Assembly (NCBI RefSeq): GCF_020911725.1
Contig: NZ_CP076620.1
Location: 2,555,001-2,619,000, forward strand
Length of the DNA: 64,000 nucleotides
Origin: Clostridium cadaveris
Lineage (GTDB): Bacteria; Bacillota; Clostridia; Clostridiales; Clostridiaceae
Direction: 5' to 3'
The notes beneath the pieces were generated by a model. That model ran no database searches and was not told the origin of the DNA. It was given only the letters and a program-made list of their open reading frames with translations. This document shows, piece by piece, positions 9,859-17,557 of the stretch. Each line of letters begins with the position of its first letter. Position 1 is the first letter of the stretch. A program made the translations under genes and the position numbers.

Positions 9859-9887
9859 ATTATAACACATGAAAATATTATAGTCAA
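9859..9887 (-). promoter_or_regulatory. sigma-A promoter of the DEAD-box helicase gene
   Basis: On the minus strand TTGACT and TATAAT are separated by exactly 17 bp. The predicted start near 9852 gives a 5' leader of about 250 nt. Confidence 0.75.
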
Positions 9888-9897
9888 ATTAAAAAAA

Positions 9898-9922
9898 GCA
9901 CTTCTTTTTTTGAAAGAAATGC
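9898..9922 (-). terminator. intrinsic terminator of the DUF368 gene
   Basis: A 10-bp stem (GCATTTCTTT/AAAGAAGTGC, minus strand, one G-T pair) is followed by TTTTTTTAATT. It abuts the helicase promoter. Confidence 0.85.
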
Positions 9923-9935
9923 CTTTTTTGAGTTA

Positions 9936-10742
9936 TTATTTATTAGAACCTAAGAAATATGCCATGGCTGCACCTATTAATAATACTATTATAGATACAA
10001 TTCCTTCTGCTCCAAAAACAAAGCCTGGATATATGGCGAATATTGATCCTACTACAAATCCAAGTATAGCCATATATGTTCCTTGTTTATATTTTTTAAT
10101 AAGTATATCTATAGCTTTAGAACCGCCTAATATACCAAATGCAACTCCTATTGCTACAGGAACTAAAATTAAAACATTCATATCAGCTATAGCCGTTATT
10201 ATTGTTGTGTAAACACCTAAAATAAGCAATATGAAGGATCCGCTTAGTCCTGGAATTATCATAGCAACTGCACCAATCATGGAAGTTAATGCAAGGGTAA
10301 TAAATGAATTCAAAGTAAGTGTAGTTATTATCTTTGCGTTTTCTTCTGGCGGATTAATAACTGATATAGCTACTATAAATGCAAAAGTTATTATGAATGG
10401 TATTATGTTGCCTTTTTTAACTCCACCCTCTTTTGCCTTGTTGAATATAAGTGGGCAACTTCCAACTATAAGTCCTATAAAGAAGAAGTTAGTTGCCATT
10501 GGATAATTTCCTAAAAGATATTTTACTATCTTACTAAAAGCAACTATTCCAACTACAGCTCCAAGTCCTATTGGAATTAAATACAATAAGTTCTTCTTCC
10601 AGTCTTTAAAGAATGTACTGATAGATTCTATAAGTTCGTCGTACATATGAAGTATTACAGCCATAGTTCCGCCGCTTACTCCAGGTATTATATTTGCGAC
10701 ACCTACAGCCATACCTTTAAAAAAGTTCATCAAATTATTCAT
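9936..10742 (-). CDS. popT: DUF368 family polyprenyl-phosphate transporter (PopT-type)
   Basis: This 268-residue integral membrane protein has the DUF368 signature near the N-terminus (GMAVGVANIIPGVSGGTMA) and its internal repeat (MIGAVAMIIPGLSGSFILLILG), about 8 hydrophobic segments in two inverted halves. DUF368 proteins (PopT) recycle undecaprenyl phosphate across the membrane for peptidoglycan and wall polymer synthesis, alongside DedA-type UptA. ATG 10742 has a modest site (AGGAGAGAACCT). The gene appears to be transcribed alone. The family call is firm; the role is taken from studied homologues in other bacteria. Confidence 0.85.
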   Translation of the reverse strand: MNNLMNFFKGMAVGVANIIPGVSGGTMAVILHMYDELIESISTFFKDWKKNLLYLIPIGLGAVVGIVAFSKIVKYLLGNYPMATNFFFIGLIVGSCPLIFNKAKEGGVKKGNIIPFIITFAFIVAISVINPPEENAKIITTLTLNSFITLALTSMIGAVAMIIPGLSGSFILLILGVYTTIITAIADMNVLILVPVAIGVAFGILGGSKAIDILIKKYKQGTYMAILGFVVGSIFAIYPGFVFGAEGIVSIIVLLIGAAMAYFLGSNK

Positions 10743-10867
10743 AGGTTCTCTCCTTCGTTTGTTTCCTCATTAAATCATGATCTCGCTTTTTTTGTATGAT
10801 GAATTTAAAACTCCATCTTAAGCTAAGAATTCATTTTATCTTATTCTTTGTTTTCTCAAAACACCTA

Positions 10868-11914
10868 TTACATTTTACCAAATTCAATGACCCAAGTAAA
10901 ATTAATTACATGATTATAATAAAATTTTAACTTTCTTTCCTCAGCATAATCTTTCAATGACTCCACATCGCTATAATATTCATCTTCAATTATTTCCCAC
11001 AAGTCTTCTCTATCTATAGATTTGTAATACTCTTTTTTTCTTTGACGTTCTCTTTGATTCTCAAACATCAAGTCAACTATTATTATTTTTCCATTGGATG
11101 ATAAAGCTTTAATCATATTATCTAATGCTTCTATCTTTTCCTTACTGTCTAAATGATGAAATGCATAAGTAGAAACTATAACATCAATAGGATTATCATC
11201 ATAATTGTCATCTAAAAAATTTCCAAGCTTTAAAGTCAAATTTGGATATTTATTTTTAGCCATTATAAGCATCTCTAAGCTTTGATCTATGCCAATAAGT
11301 TCCTTATCGTCTTTCAATTTCCCAAGAAGATTTCCAGTACCACATCCTATATCTAAAATTCTGCTTTCTTTAGGTAACACATTTATCTTTTCAGCTATAT
11401 CATTAATAATGTGGTCATATTGACAAAATAGATTTAATTCGTCACCTAAATCTCTTACGCTCATATCATAGGATTTAGCCCAACTGTCAAACCCCCATTT
11501 ATCTCTCCAGCTTTGACTATTTTTCACACTCTCATAATTATAGTTTAGTATATCTTTATAATGATTTGCATCACATTCTTTTAAAACAAGGGCATCATTT
11601 ATGGTATTCTTTAGGGATTCCTTAATCTTTAAAAGAGTATTAATTTTATAATCTACCGCTCTCTTTTGGTTATATAGTCTTTCAATAAAGCTATATCCAT
11701 CTTCATCATAATCTTTCATCATTTCTTTTATATCTTTTATAGAAAATCCCAATGTTCTATAAAGCATTATCTCCCTAACTCTCAAAATATCATCTTCATT
11801 ATAATTCCTATAATTATTATTATCCCTATTAGGTTTTATTAACCCTTCTTCTTCATAAACCCTAAGTGCTTTATAAGATATATCTAAAAACTCACATAAT
11901 TCTTTGCTCTTCAT
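10868..11914 (-). CDS. MerR-type regulator fused to a SAM-dependent methyltransferase
   Basis: Residues of about 1-75 are a MerR winged helix (LDISYKALRVYEEEGLIKP, MLYRTLGFSIKDIKEMM), followed by the usual dimerisation helix. Residues of about 125-340 are a class I methyltransferase: motif I ILDIGCGTGNLLGKL, motif II acidic region GIDQSLEMLIMA, and DVIVSTYAFHHL. MerR proteins normally carry an effector-binding domain; here a methyltransferase takes that place, so the protein may sense or modify its own small-molecule ligand. The start has GGGAGGGG 5-6 nt upstream. The promoter at 11937-11967 has the distorted 19-bp spacer and dyad expected for a MerR target, so autoregulation is very likely. 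No other gene sits in the unit. Confidence 0.85.
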   Translation of the reverse strand: MKSKELCEFLDISYKALRVYEEEGLIKPNRDNNNYRNYNEDDILRVREIMLYRTLGFSIKDIKEMMKDYDEDGYSFIERLYNQKRAVDYKINTLLKIKESLKNTINDALVLKECDANHYKDILNYNYESVKNSQSWRDKWGFDSWAKSYDMSVRDLGDELNLFCQYDHIINDIAEKINVLPKESRILDIGCGTGNLLGKLKDDKELIGIDQSLEMLIMAKNKYPNLTLKLGNFLDDNYDDNPIDVIVSTYAFHHLDSKEKIEALDNMIKALSSNGKIIIVDLMFENQRERQRKKEYYKSIDREDLWEIIEDEYYSDVESLKDYAEERKLKFYYNHVINFTWVIEFGKM

Positions 11915-11936
11915 CTTTACCCCTCCCTTTGAATTT

Positions 11937-11967
11937 AGTATATTATCTGCCCTTAGGGCAATGTCAA
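11937..11967 (-). promoter_or_regulatory. MerR-type promoter with 19-bp spacer and central palindrome
   Basis: On the minus strand TTGACA and TATACT are separated by 19 bp. The spacer contains the perfect 13-base palindrome TGCCCTAAGGGCA (11948-11960). An over-long spacer carrying a dyad is the signature of promoters twisted into shape by activated MerR proteins. Confidence 0.8.
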
Positions 11968-12079
11968 TGATTCAAATTTAATAATTTTATTATAGAAAAT
12001 GTATTGTTTGATAACATAAGCGAAAACAGTATGGATTCATTAGAACTGTCTCTAGATTTCTATCAAAGACTAAATTCTC

Positions 12080-12410
12080 TTACAGATATATCTGAACATT
12101 TGGTTCAATTAGCGCATTATTTCCAATGACAATTTTGTTATCATCCAAAAAAGTACGATTCATATTCACTTCACAATTATTTCCAAAACAAATATTGTTG
12201 CCATAATCAACAAAAACGGTGCTTAATCCACAAATTAGAGCCACGCCCACCTAACAATTCTGTTAATATATGGTCTTTTTCCGCTGCATTTTCGGAATCT
12301 GTTTGGTTATAATCTCTAGCGAGATTTTTAGCTTTATGCCATTGGTTTAATAATTCTTCATCTCCACAATCATAAAGCTGTCCTGCTAACATTTTTTCTC
12401 TTTCTGTCAT
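12080..12410 (-). pseudogene. degraded maltose/galactoside O-acetyltransferase
   Basis: From ATG 12410 the first 60 residues (MTEREKMLAGQLYD, ILTELLGGRGSN) match the N-terminal domain of sugar O-acetyltransferases (Maa/LacA group). That frame stops at 12207. In a shifted frame the left-handed beta-helix continues: VDYGNNICFGNNCEVN, then LDDNKIVIGNNALIEPNVQI, ending at a stop at 12080. Normal proteins run about 185 residues, so the gene has at least one frameshift and has lost its 3' third. TGGAG precedes the start. Confidence 0.8.
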
Positions 12411-12412
12411 AT

Positions 12413-12592
12413 CTAAATCTCCACAAAATTCAAATTTATTTGACTCATTAATACAAAATAAGAACAGTACTCTGTCCCATCATGTCCAATTAGCTTTTCT
12501 CTAGACATGGAAAAGCCTATTTTTTCTAGTGCCTTTATTCTTTCAGTAGCTTCTTCTATTGCTTTTGTAGCTATCTTATTACATTAGCTTAC
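12413..12592 (-). pseudogene. C-terminal remnant, probably of a GNAT acetyltransferase
   Basis: An open stretch without a start reads ATKAIEEATERIKALEKIG, then FSMSREKLIGHDGTEYCSYF. This resembles the last two strands of GNAT proteins. An in-frame stop closes it upstream and the conserved acetyl-CoA loop is missing. It ends 3 bp before the sugar acetyltransferase remnant. The family call is tentative. Confidence 0.45.
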
Positions 12593-12606
12593 TAAATATC
12601 ATAGAT

Positions 12607-13245
12607 TTAATTTGTATGCTCAAATACAACAATGCCACATTCATATGGATGGTCCATATATATACTATCTCGTCCATTTTCTTTATAAAATAACAATTTT
12701 AAAACTATAAGCGTATCACCGCCACCTCCTATAATCATAAGTAGTGAAAGTAGAAATAGAATGTCATAATGGTATATAATTGCAATAATAGCAGGAATAA
12801 TTCCAACAATAATGGTTGGCATAAGCGCTCCAATAATGTACTGCCTCTTTGTCAATGCTGATTTACAAGTACAATATGGAGTTAGCATATGCCAAATGAA
12901 CCCAAACTCAATGTCATGAAAGTGGTTTTCTGAAAAAAACGCCCATGTTATTCCGTGAATGCCCTCATGAATAACTGTAAGCATAACTACAGAAATCAGA
13001 AAAATCATTCCACTTACAAAATCAAAGTTTATCATGGCTCGTCCTCCATTCATCCTAAAGTAAAGCCAACAAAATAAAATCACAGCAGGAAGCATAACAA
13101 CAACTGCCATAACATTTGCCGTAACAACACTAATCGTTAAATCTTTTTTCTTATATCCTTGTTTCAATAGATTCTGAACCTTAGCTTCAAATAATTCTTT
13201 TCTTTTCGCCTCCGCCGAAGTTAATTTTCTTTCTTTTTTTGCCAT
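12607..13245 (-). CDS. DUF3267 domain membrane protein (putative zincin metallopeptidase)
   Basis: This 212-residue protein has four hydrophobic segments and the motif TVIHEGIHGITW, an HExxH zinc-binding signature placed in a membrane setting as in DUF3267 (putative zincin peptidase). The N-terminal ~40 residues are charged and cytoplasmic. ATG 13245 has AAAGGTG 7 nt upstream. It is intact although its neighbours on both sides are decayed acetyltransferases. Substrate and role are unknown. The call rests on the HExxH motif and overall layout. Confidence 0.75.
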   Translation of the reverse strand: MAKKERKLTSAEAKRKELFEAKVQNLLKQGYKKKDLTISVVTANVMAVVVMLPAVILFCWLYFRMNGGRAMINFDFVSGMIFLISVVMLTVIHEGIHGITWAFFSENHFHDIEFGFIWHMLTPYCTCKSALTKRQYIIGALMPTIIVGIIPAIIAIIYHYDILFLLSLLMIIGGGGDTLIVLKLLFYKENGRDSIYMDHPYECGIVVFEHTN

Positions 13246-13386
13246 TATAATTCACCTTTCTAAACTGTATAATATCTTGTAATTAGTATAAATAGAAAGT
13301 ATCATCACTTGGTATTATACAAATATTTTTTACTATAAACTCCAATTTATTTAGCTATGATTATATCAAGCGTGTAATTTCACTTT

Positions 13387-13640
13387 TTATAATCTCTTTA
13401 GAAAGAAATATTCCGAAAATCCATCTTCTACACTTTCGTAACTTCCAACTTCCTCATAACCTATTGAAGTGTAGAACTCTCTCCCTTGCCAATTAAATGT
13501 ATCTAATCTAATTATGTTTGCTCCTAATAGTTTTGCTCTTCTCTCAATTTCATTCATTAGGAGTGTACCAATCTTCTTATTTCTATATTTTTCATCAACA
13601 AATACAGTGGAAACATATAAGATTTTAAAGCTATAATTTC
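13387..13640 (-). pseudogene. N-terminally truncated GNAT acetyltransferase
   Basis: The frame reads VSTVFVDEKYRNKKIGTLL, the acetyl-CoA-binding strand and loop (R-x-x-x-x-G). It continues through RAKLLGANIIRLDTFN and FYTSIGYEEVGSYE to a stop at 13387. Two in-frame stops lie directly upstream near 13640, so only the C-terminal half survives. Confidence 0.75.
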
Positions 13641-13664
13641 TTTGAATTCATTAATATGCTTATC

Positions 13665-14021
13665 TTATTCAGACTCACCTCGAAGTATAATCGCATATAC
13701 TTCATTTATTTTTGCAGGATAAGTTTCTAATATTGTACCACTATAATAAACAGATACATTATCACCTATATTAAAATGTGTCATACTGTCTTTTAATTTA
13801 ACATCTAACGATACAGATATTTTGTCACTACTTTTAAATTCTTCTTCATTTTCATTAACTGAAACGAGAATCGAATTATCCATAACCTCGACCACTGTCC
13901 CTTTAAAATTTGGTTTTGTATAAATATCATTCATTGTCATAGGTTTAAAAATATACATCAGAAAAAAAATCAGGATAAGCGAAACTACAAATAAAATCCA
14001 ATACACTTTTCGTGGCTTCAA
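13665..14021 (-). CDS. small membrane-anchored protein, DUF3221-like
   Basis: This 118-residue protein has one N-terminal hydrophobic helix (WILFVVSLILIFFLMYIF) that looks like an uncleaved anchor or signal. After it comes a small beta-rich domain (GTVVEVMDNSILVSVNENEE, IGDNVSVYYSGTILETYPAKI) resembling the OB-like DUF3221 (YobA) fold of Firmicutes. No catalytic motif is visible. The start is TTG 14021 behind GGGAGG at 8 nt. It sits 23 bp after the HAAS-like membrane protein gene and may end the PadR operon. Function unknown. Confidence 0.6.
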   Translation of the reverse strand: MKPRKVYWILFVVSLILIFFLMYIFKPMTMNDIYTKPNFKGTVVEVMDNSILVSVNENEEEFKSSDKISVSLDVKLKDSMTHFNIGDNVSVYYSGTILETYPAKINEVYAIILRGESE

Positions 14022-14044
14022 AACACTACCCTCCCATTAAATTC

Positions 14045-14725
14045 TCATTCACTCTTAATTATAAATTTATTCACGCCTTTATATATCCAGTACACTCCTA
14101 CTATTATAGCTACATAAGTTATATTTAATGAAAATATAACTATACTGCTTAGGATTTTTGACATAATTACAGTAAATATTATTAAGCCGGCTATACTTGC
14201 TCCAAAAATAAAATTAGCTAACTTATCGTGTTTTTTACTCTTGCTAAGTTCAAAACTATTTTTACCAATATAATTTATAATCCAATATGCTATTCCTATA
14301 AATATCACCCATCTAAAAAACATTGACAAATCGTAATCATAGGTCATATTTACATTTCCTTTTATTATTTTATGGAAATACAAGAATATAAAATCTATTG
14401 TAAGCATAATACAAAAGCTCTCAACCACAATTGATAGATTTTCCTTAATTTTTTGAACTATAGTTTTATGTGGATTTACTGCTGCTATAGTATCATCAGC
14501 AAACTTTTTTAAATCACCTCCAACCATAGCTTCTATTAACTTTCCATCTTGTTGCCACTCTAAAAACATTAATAATACGTCGCTTAAAATCTCTTCCTGT
14601 TCCTCTTCACTCAAATCACTTACTCGCAAATAACAAACAAAATCTGTATATATTTTAAGGTTTTCTTCATTTAAATTTTCACTTATCCTATTATTTTCTT
14701 TTCTTTTTTCATCAATACTACTCAC
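14045..14725 (-). CDS. HAAS-like membrane protein paired with PadR regulator
   Basis: The N-terminal half is soluble and acidic, with the HAAS-type helical pattern (LSEEEQEEILSDVLLMFLEW, then a GGDLKKFADD segment). The C-terminal half has four hydrophobic helices. Such proteins are typically encoded right after PadR regulators. The longest frame begins at TTG 14749, but GTG 14725 is preceded by GGAGGGG at 6 nt and overlaps the PadR stop by 8 bases, which fits coupled translation, so I use it (226 residues). Role unknown; a membrane stress or transport accessory is a guess. Confidence 0.7.
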   Translation of the reverse strand: MSSIDEKRKENNRISENLNEENLKIYTDFVCYLRVSDLSEEEQEEILSDVLLMFLEWQQDGKLIEAMVGGDLKKFADDTIAAVNPHKTIVQKIKENLSIVVESFCIMLTIDFIFLYFHKIIKGNVNMTYDYDLSMFFRWVIFIGIAYWIINYIGKNSFELSKSKKHDKLANFIFGASIAGLIIFTVIMSKILSSIVIFSLNITYVAIIVGVYWIYKGVNKFIIKSE

Positions 14726-15059
14726 AAATATCCCCTCCATAATTCTCAAATATTCTATCTACACTACTTTTAAGTTCTTGCCAAATTTTAAAAAACTCTG
14801 CTAACTCTTCTTTTCCTAAATTAGTCAACGTATAATATTTCCTTTTAGGTCCTAATGCTGATTCTTTCTTTTCCGAATTAAGCAAACCATTTTTCTCTAG
14901 ACGCAATAATAATGGATAAATAGTCCCTTCACTAACTTCATCTAAGCCAAACCTTTTTAGCTTTTCAGCAATTTCATATCCATACACCTCATCATCATTA
15001 ATAATTTTAAGAATACATCCCTCCAATGTTCCTTTAAAAAATTGAGATTTGTCGCCCAA
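14718..15059 (-). CDS. PadR family transcriptional regulator
   Basis: This 113-residue protein has the PadR winged helix: GCILKIINDDEVYGYEIAEKL, then VSEGTIYPLLLRLEKNGLL and the wing KRKYYTLTNLGKEEL. A short C-terminal helix follows, as in subfamily 2 PadR. It starts at TTG 15059 with AGGAGG 7 nt upstream. The 17-bp-arm dyad at 15074-15122 lies just upstream and overlaps the presumed promoter, so it should repress itself and the membrane gene after it. The inducer is unknown. Confidence 0.9.
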   Translation of the reverse strand: MGDKSQFFKGTLEGCILKIINDDEVYGYEIAEKLKRFGLDEVSEGTIYPLLLRLEKNGLLNSEKKESALGPKRKYYTLTNLGKEELAEFFKIWQELKSSVDRIFENYGGDICE

Positions 15060-15073
15060 AATATCACCTCCTA

Positions 15074-15122
15074 GCTACCTTGCAGTACAAGATACATTAA
15101 CTATATTGTACTGCAAGGTAGC
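15074..15122 (-). promoter_or_regulatory. PadR operator, perfect 17-bp inverted repeat
   Basis: Arms at 15074-15090 and 15106-15122 (core CTACCTTGCAGTACAA and its complement) are perfect, with a 15-bp spacer. A plausible -35 TTGCAG and -10 TATCTT (16 bp apart, minus strand) fall inside it. Confidence 0.8.
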
Positions 15123-15136
15123 CCTCAAGTAAATAC

Positions 15137-15177
15137 TTATTTCTTATAAATTTCAAAAGGAAATTTATAAGAAATAA
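15137..15177. repeat. perfect inverted repeat between PadR operator and DeoR terminator
   Basis: Arms of about 18 bp (core ATTTCTTATAAATTTC) flank the 5-base loop AAAAG. No T-run follows on either strand, so it is not a standard terminator. It may back up the DeoR terminator or bind protein. Confidence 0.5.
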
Positions 15178-15179
15178 AA

Positions 15180-15211
15180 AAAGCTCTCATTCTCTTAAGA
15201 ATAAGTGCTTT
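15180..15211 (-). terminator. intrinsic terminator of the DeoR gene
   Basis: In the minus direction AAAGCACTTATTC pairs with GAATGAGAGCTTT (one mismatch) and is followed by TTTTATTT. Confidence 0.75.
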
Positions 15212-15224
15212 TAGCATTTAACCT

Positions 15225-15986
15225 TTATATTAATTTCACCGATAATTTTTTCAGCTTATTTCTAATTTCATCACTAATGTCTGAATCAGTAATTATAGCC
15301 TTAAATTCCTCTAAATCCGCAAATCTATACGTACTATCTATATCAAATTTTTCCTTCTCAACAACCAAAAAGGCTTCTTTACTATTAGAAATTATAAGTT
15401 CTTTAACATTGCCATCTTCTAATTCTGCAGTATATGCACTATTGCTAATTAAATTCACGCCTGCACTCCCAACAAATCCCTTATTAAATATGTATTTAGA
15501 TATACTTTTAATAACTTCCGAACCTAAAACACCTCCAGATTTGTTGTTGTATATACCGCCTATACATATTAATGTTACGATATCATTATTATTAAATAAT
15601 GGAGGTATTATTGACATATTAGTTATTAAAGTTATTTTCTTAGTGCTGTTTGCTATTAATTTAGCTAGAAAAAAATTGATACTTGAGGATTCTAAAAAAA
15701 CTACATCTCCCTCATCTATAAGTTTAAATGCTTTTTCAGCTATTAACTCCTTGGTGTCTAAATTTACTTTCATTCTACTATCAATAGGAATATTACTAGA
15801 AAATTTTCTATTAAGTATAGCTCCGCCATATGTTCTTTGAAGAACTCCCTCAGACTCTAGCTTTTTCAAATCTTTTCTTATCATACTTTCTGAAACATTA
15901 AATAGTTCACTAAGATCTTTTACTTTAACTCTGCCATTTTTATCGAGTATATTTAAAATTTGTTCCAGTCTTTCTTCAGTAAACAT
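15225..15986 (-). CDS. DeoR family transcriptional regulator
   Basis: This 253-residue protein has the DeoR N-terminal helix-turn-helix (RLEQILNILDKNGRVKVKDLSELFNVSESMIRKDLKKLESEG) and the C-terminal DeoRC sugar-phosphate sensor-like domain (VFLESSSINFFLAKLI, ITNMSIIPPLF, GFVGSAGV). DeoR proteins usually repress sugar-catabolic genes, but the neighbours upstream encode amidohydrolases, so its ligand is unclear. ATG 15986 has GAGGTG upstream. Three copies of AAATGATAAT-like sequence at 10- and 20-bp steps, plus one inverted copy, precede the gene and suggest autoregulation. A second DeoR (fruR) is at 48.9 kb. Confidence 0.9.
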   Translation of the reverse strand: MFTEERLEQILNILDKNGRVKVKDLSELFNVSESMIRKDLKKLESEGVLQRTYGGAILNRKFSSNIPIDSRMKVNLDTKELIAEKAFKLIDEGDVVFLESSSINFFLAKLIANSTKKITLITNMSIIPPLFNNNDIVTLICIGGIYNNKSGGVLGSEVIKSISKYIFNKGFVGSAGVNLISNSAYTAELEDGNVKELIISNSKEAFLVVEKEKFDIDSTYRFADLEEFKAIITDSDISDEIRNKLKKLSVKLI

Positions 15987-16004
15987 TTACACACCTCATT
16001 AATT

Positions 16005-16123
16005 ATTATCATTTATTCCTATTCTTGATTGTTATTATAGCATATTCATTTAAACATTACAAAATCACTTGAATAACATTGCAAAATGATATAAAATGAT
16101 AATAAACAGAAGCAAATGATAAT
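16005..16123 (-). promoter_or_regulatory. phased AAATGATAAT repeats, probable DeoR operator
   Basis: Copies begin at 16084 (AAATGATAT), 16094 and 16114 (both AAATGATAAT), with an inverted copy at 16005-16014. The 10- and 20-bp steps put them on one face of the helix. A related ATATGATAAT lies at 17516-17525 upstream of the M20 gene. Confidence 0.55.
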
Positions 16124-16201
16124 ATACATTAATCAAAATCATTATAATTGTCATATAATTCAGCGTCATAGGGTAATGCTTAGCGTCATATTTATATGTT
16201 C

Positions 16202-16254
16202 AGGCATCTTAAAATAGCTTAATCAATGACTATTTTAAGGTGCCTAGTTTTTTT
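16202..16254 (+). terminator. plus-strand intrinsic terminator without an obvious gene
   Basis: AGGCATCTTAAAATAG pairs with CTATTTTAAGGTGCCT (one G-T pair) and is followed by AGTTTTTTTATTT on the plus strand. The minus strand, which carries the M20 gene, has no T-run after the stem. It may end an unannotated plus-strand RNA. Confidence 0.6.
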
Positions 16255-17437
16255 ATTTATTATTTTTTAGCCACATAATAGCAGAATATGTATGCATAGC
16301 TGCCCCAGTAACTAATATATCCTCATTAAATACTACTTTTTCATTGTGCATTGCTTCCCCATATAATGAATTTTCCTGCTTCGTACCAGCACCTAACATA
16401 AGATAAATACTAGGAACCTCATATGAATAAGATGCAAAATCTTCTGAGCCCATTCCGCCTCCTTCAAATAAAACGACTGATTTTTCTCCTAACAAATCTT
16501 TTAAATAAGATGTTATCTCCTTCGCTAAATTAGTATCATTAACTAAAGGTGGGACTGATGATAATTCTATTATTTCAGCCTCTCCTCTAAACATATTAGC
16601 TGTAGATTTTACTATATCATTTATTCTATTAAAGATAAATTCACCTATATCCCTATTTAAACTCCTTATAGTACCTTCCATAATAACTTCACTAGGTATT
16701 ATATTAGGTGCATCTCCTGCTACAAATTTACCTATTGTTAATACTGCAGATTGAGTAGCAGATATTTCTCTAGAAATTATTTCTTGTAAAGATATATATA
16801 TATGTGACGCTATATTTATTGGATCTACTCCTAGTTCCGGCATAGCGCCATGACAAGCTGTTCCTCTTACTACTATTCTAAATCTTATGCATCCTGCTAT
16901 ACTGGTTCCTAGTCCACATAAAACAACATTTGAAGGAGTTCCAGAATGAACATGCATTGCCATAGCTGCATCAACTTTAGGATTTTCAAGTACACCTGCT
17001 GCTAACATTTTTTTAGCTCCAGTAAATCCCTCTTCATCTGGTTGAAATACTAATTTAATTGTACCTTCTATTTCATCTTGATTTTGTTTTAATAATTTAG
17101 CTGCTCCTAAAAGCATTGCAGTATGCATGTCGTGTCCACATGAGTGCATAAATCCATTATTTGATTTAAAATCACATTCAGTTGCTTCTTCCATTGGTAA
17201 TGCATCCATATCTGCTCTTAATAAAAATGTTTTTCCCGTTTTCTTTCCTTTAATTGTGGCAACTATTCCACTTTCACATATCTCTTTTGGATCATATCCA
17301 AATTCTTTTAATTTGTTAATCACATAAGATTTTGTCTTAGGCAATTCCGAACCAACTTCTGGATTACTATGAATGGTTCTTCTATAAGTTATTAATTCAT
17401 CTTTTATTAATTTAGCTTGATTTATAATTTTATTCAT
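16253..17437 (-). CDS. M20 family amidohydrolase/peptidase
   Basis: This 394-residue protein matches the M20D group (N-acyl-amino acid amidohydrolase, hippurate hydrolase, IAA-amino acid hydrolase). It shows RRTIHSNPEVGSELPKT near the start, the metal-binding SCGHDMHTAMLLGAA, the catalytic-glutamate region FQPDEEGFTGAKKM and the C-terminal MGSEDFASYS. Such cytoplasmic metalloenzymes remove acyl groups from amino acids or cleave small peptides. ATG 17437 has GAGGTG at 6 nt. It lies between the amidohydrolase-3 gene and the DeoR gene on the same strand. The acyl-amino acid substrate is unknown. Confidence 0.9.
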   Translation of the reverse strand: MNKIINQAKLIKDELITYRRTIHSNPEVGSELPKTKSYVINKLKEFGYDPKEICESGIVATIKGKKTGKTFLLRADMDALPMEEATECDFKSNNGFMHSCGHDMHTAMLLGAAKLLKQNQDEIEGTIKLVFQPDEEGFTGAKKMLAAGVLENPKVDAAMAMHVHSGTPSNVVLCGLGTSIAGCIRFRIVVRGTACHGAMPELGVDPINIASHIYISLQEIISREISATQSAVLTIGKFVAGDAPNIIPSEVIMEGTIRSLNRDIGEFIFNRINDIVKSTANMFRGEAEIIELSSVPPLVNDTNLAKEITSYLKDLLGEKSVVLFEGGGMGSEDFASYSYEVPSIYLMLGAGTKQENSLYGEAMHNEKVVFNEDILVTGAAMHTYSAIMWLKNNK

Positions 17438-17557
17438 AAATGCACCTCATTTTCATCTTAAAATTTAATAAAATTCTAACTTTTTTGTTATATTACTTAT
17501 ATTACTCAAGTCAAAATATGATAATTAATGTCCTTATTTAATCATTATCTTTCCTTA

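Noticed and set aside
12015-12124. Plus-strand open stretch with SLELSLDFYQRLNSLTDI
   Set aside because: It lies opposite the sugar acetyltransferase remnant, whose minus-strand reading has clear family motifs. No ribosome site or start is well placed.
15137-15177. Perfect inverted repeat as a stand-alone terminator
   Set aside because: Neither strand has a T-run directly after the stem; it is listed only as a repeat.
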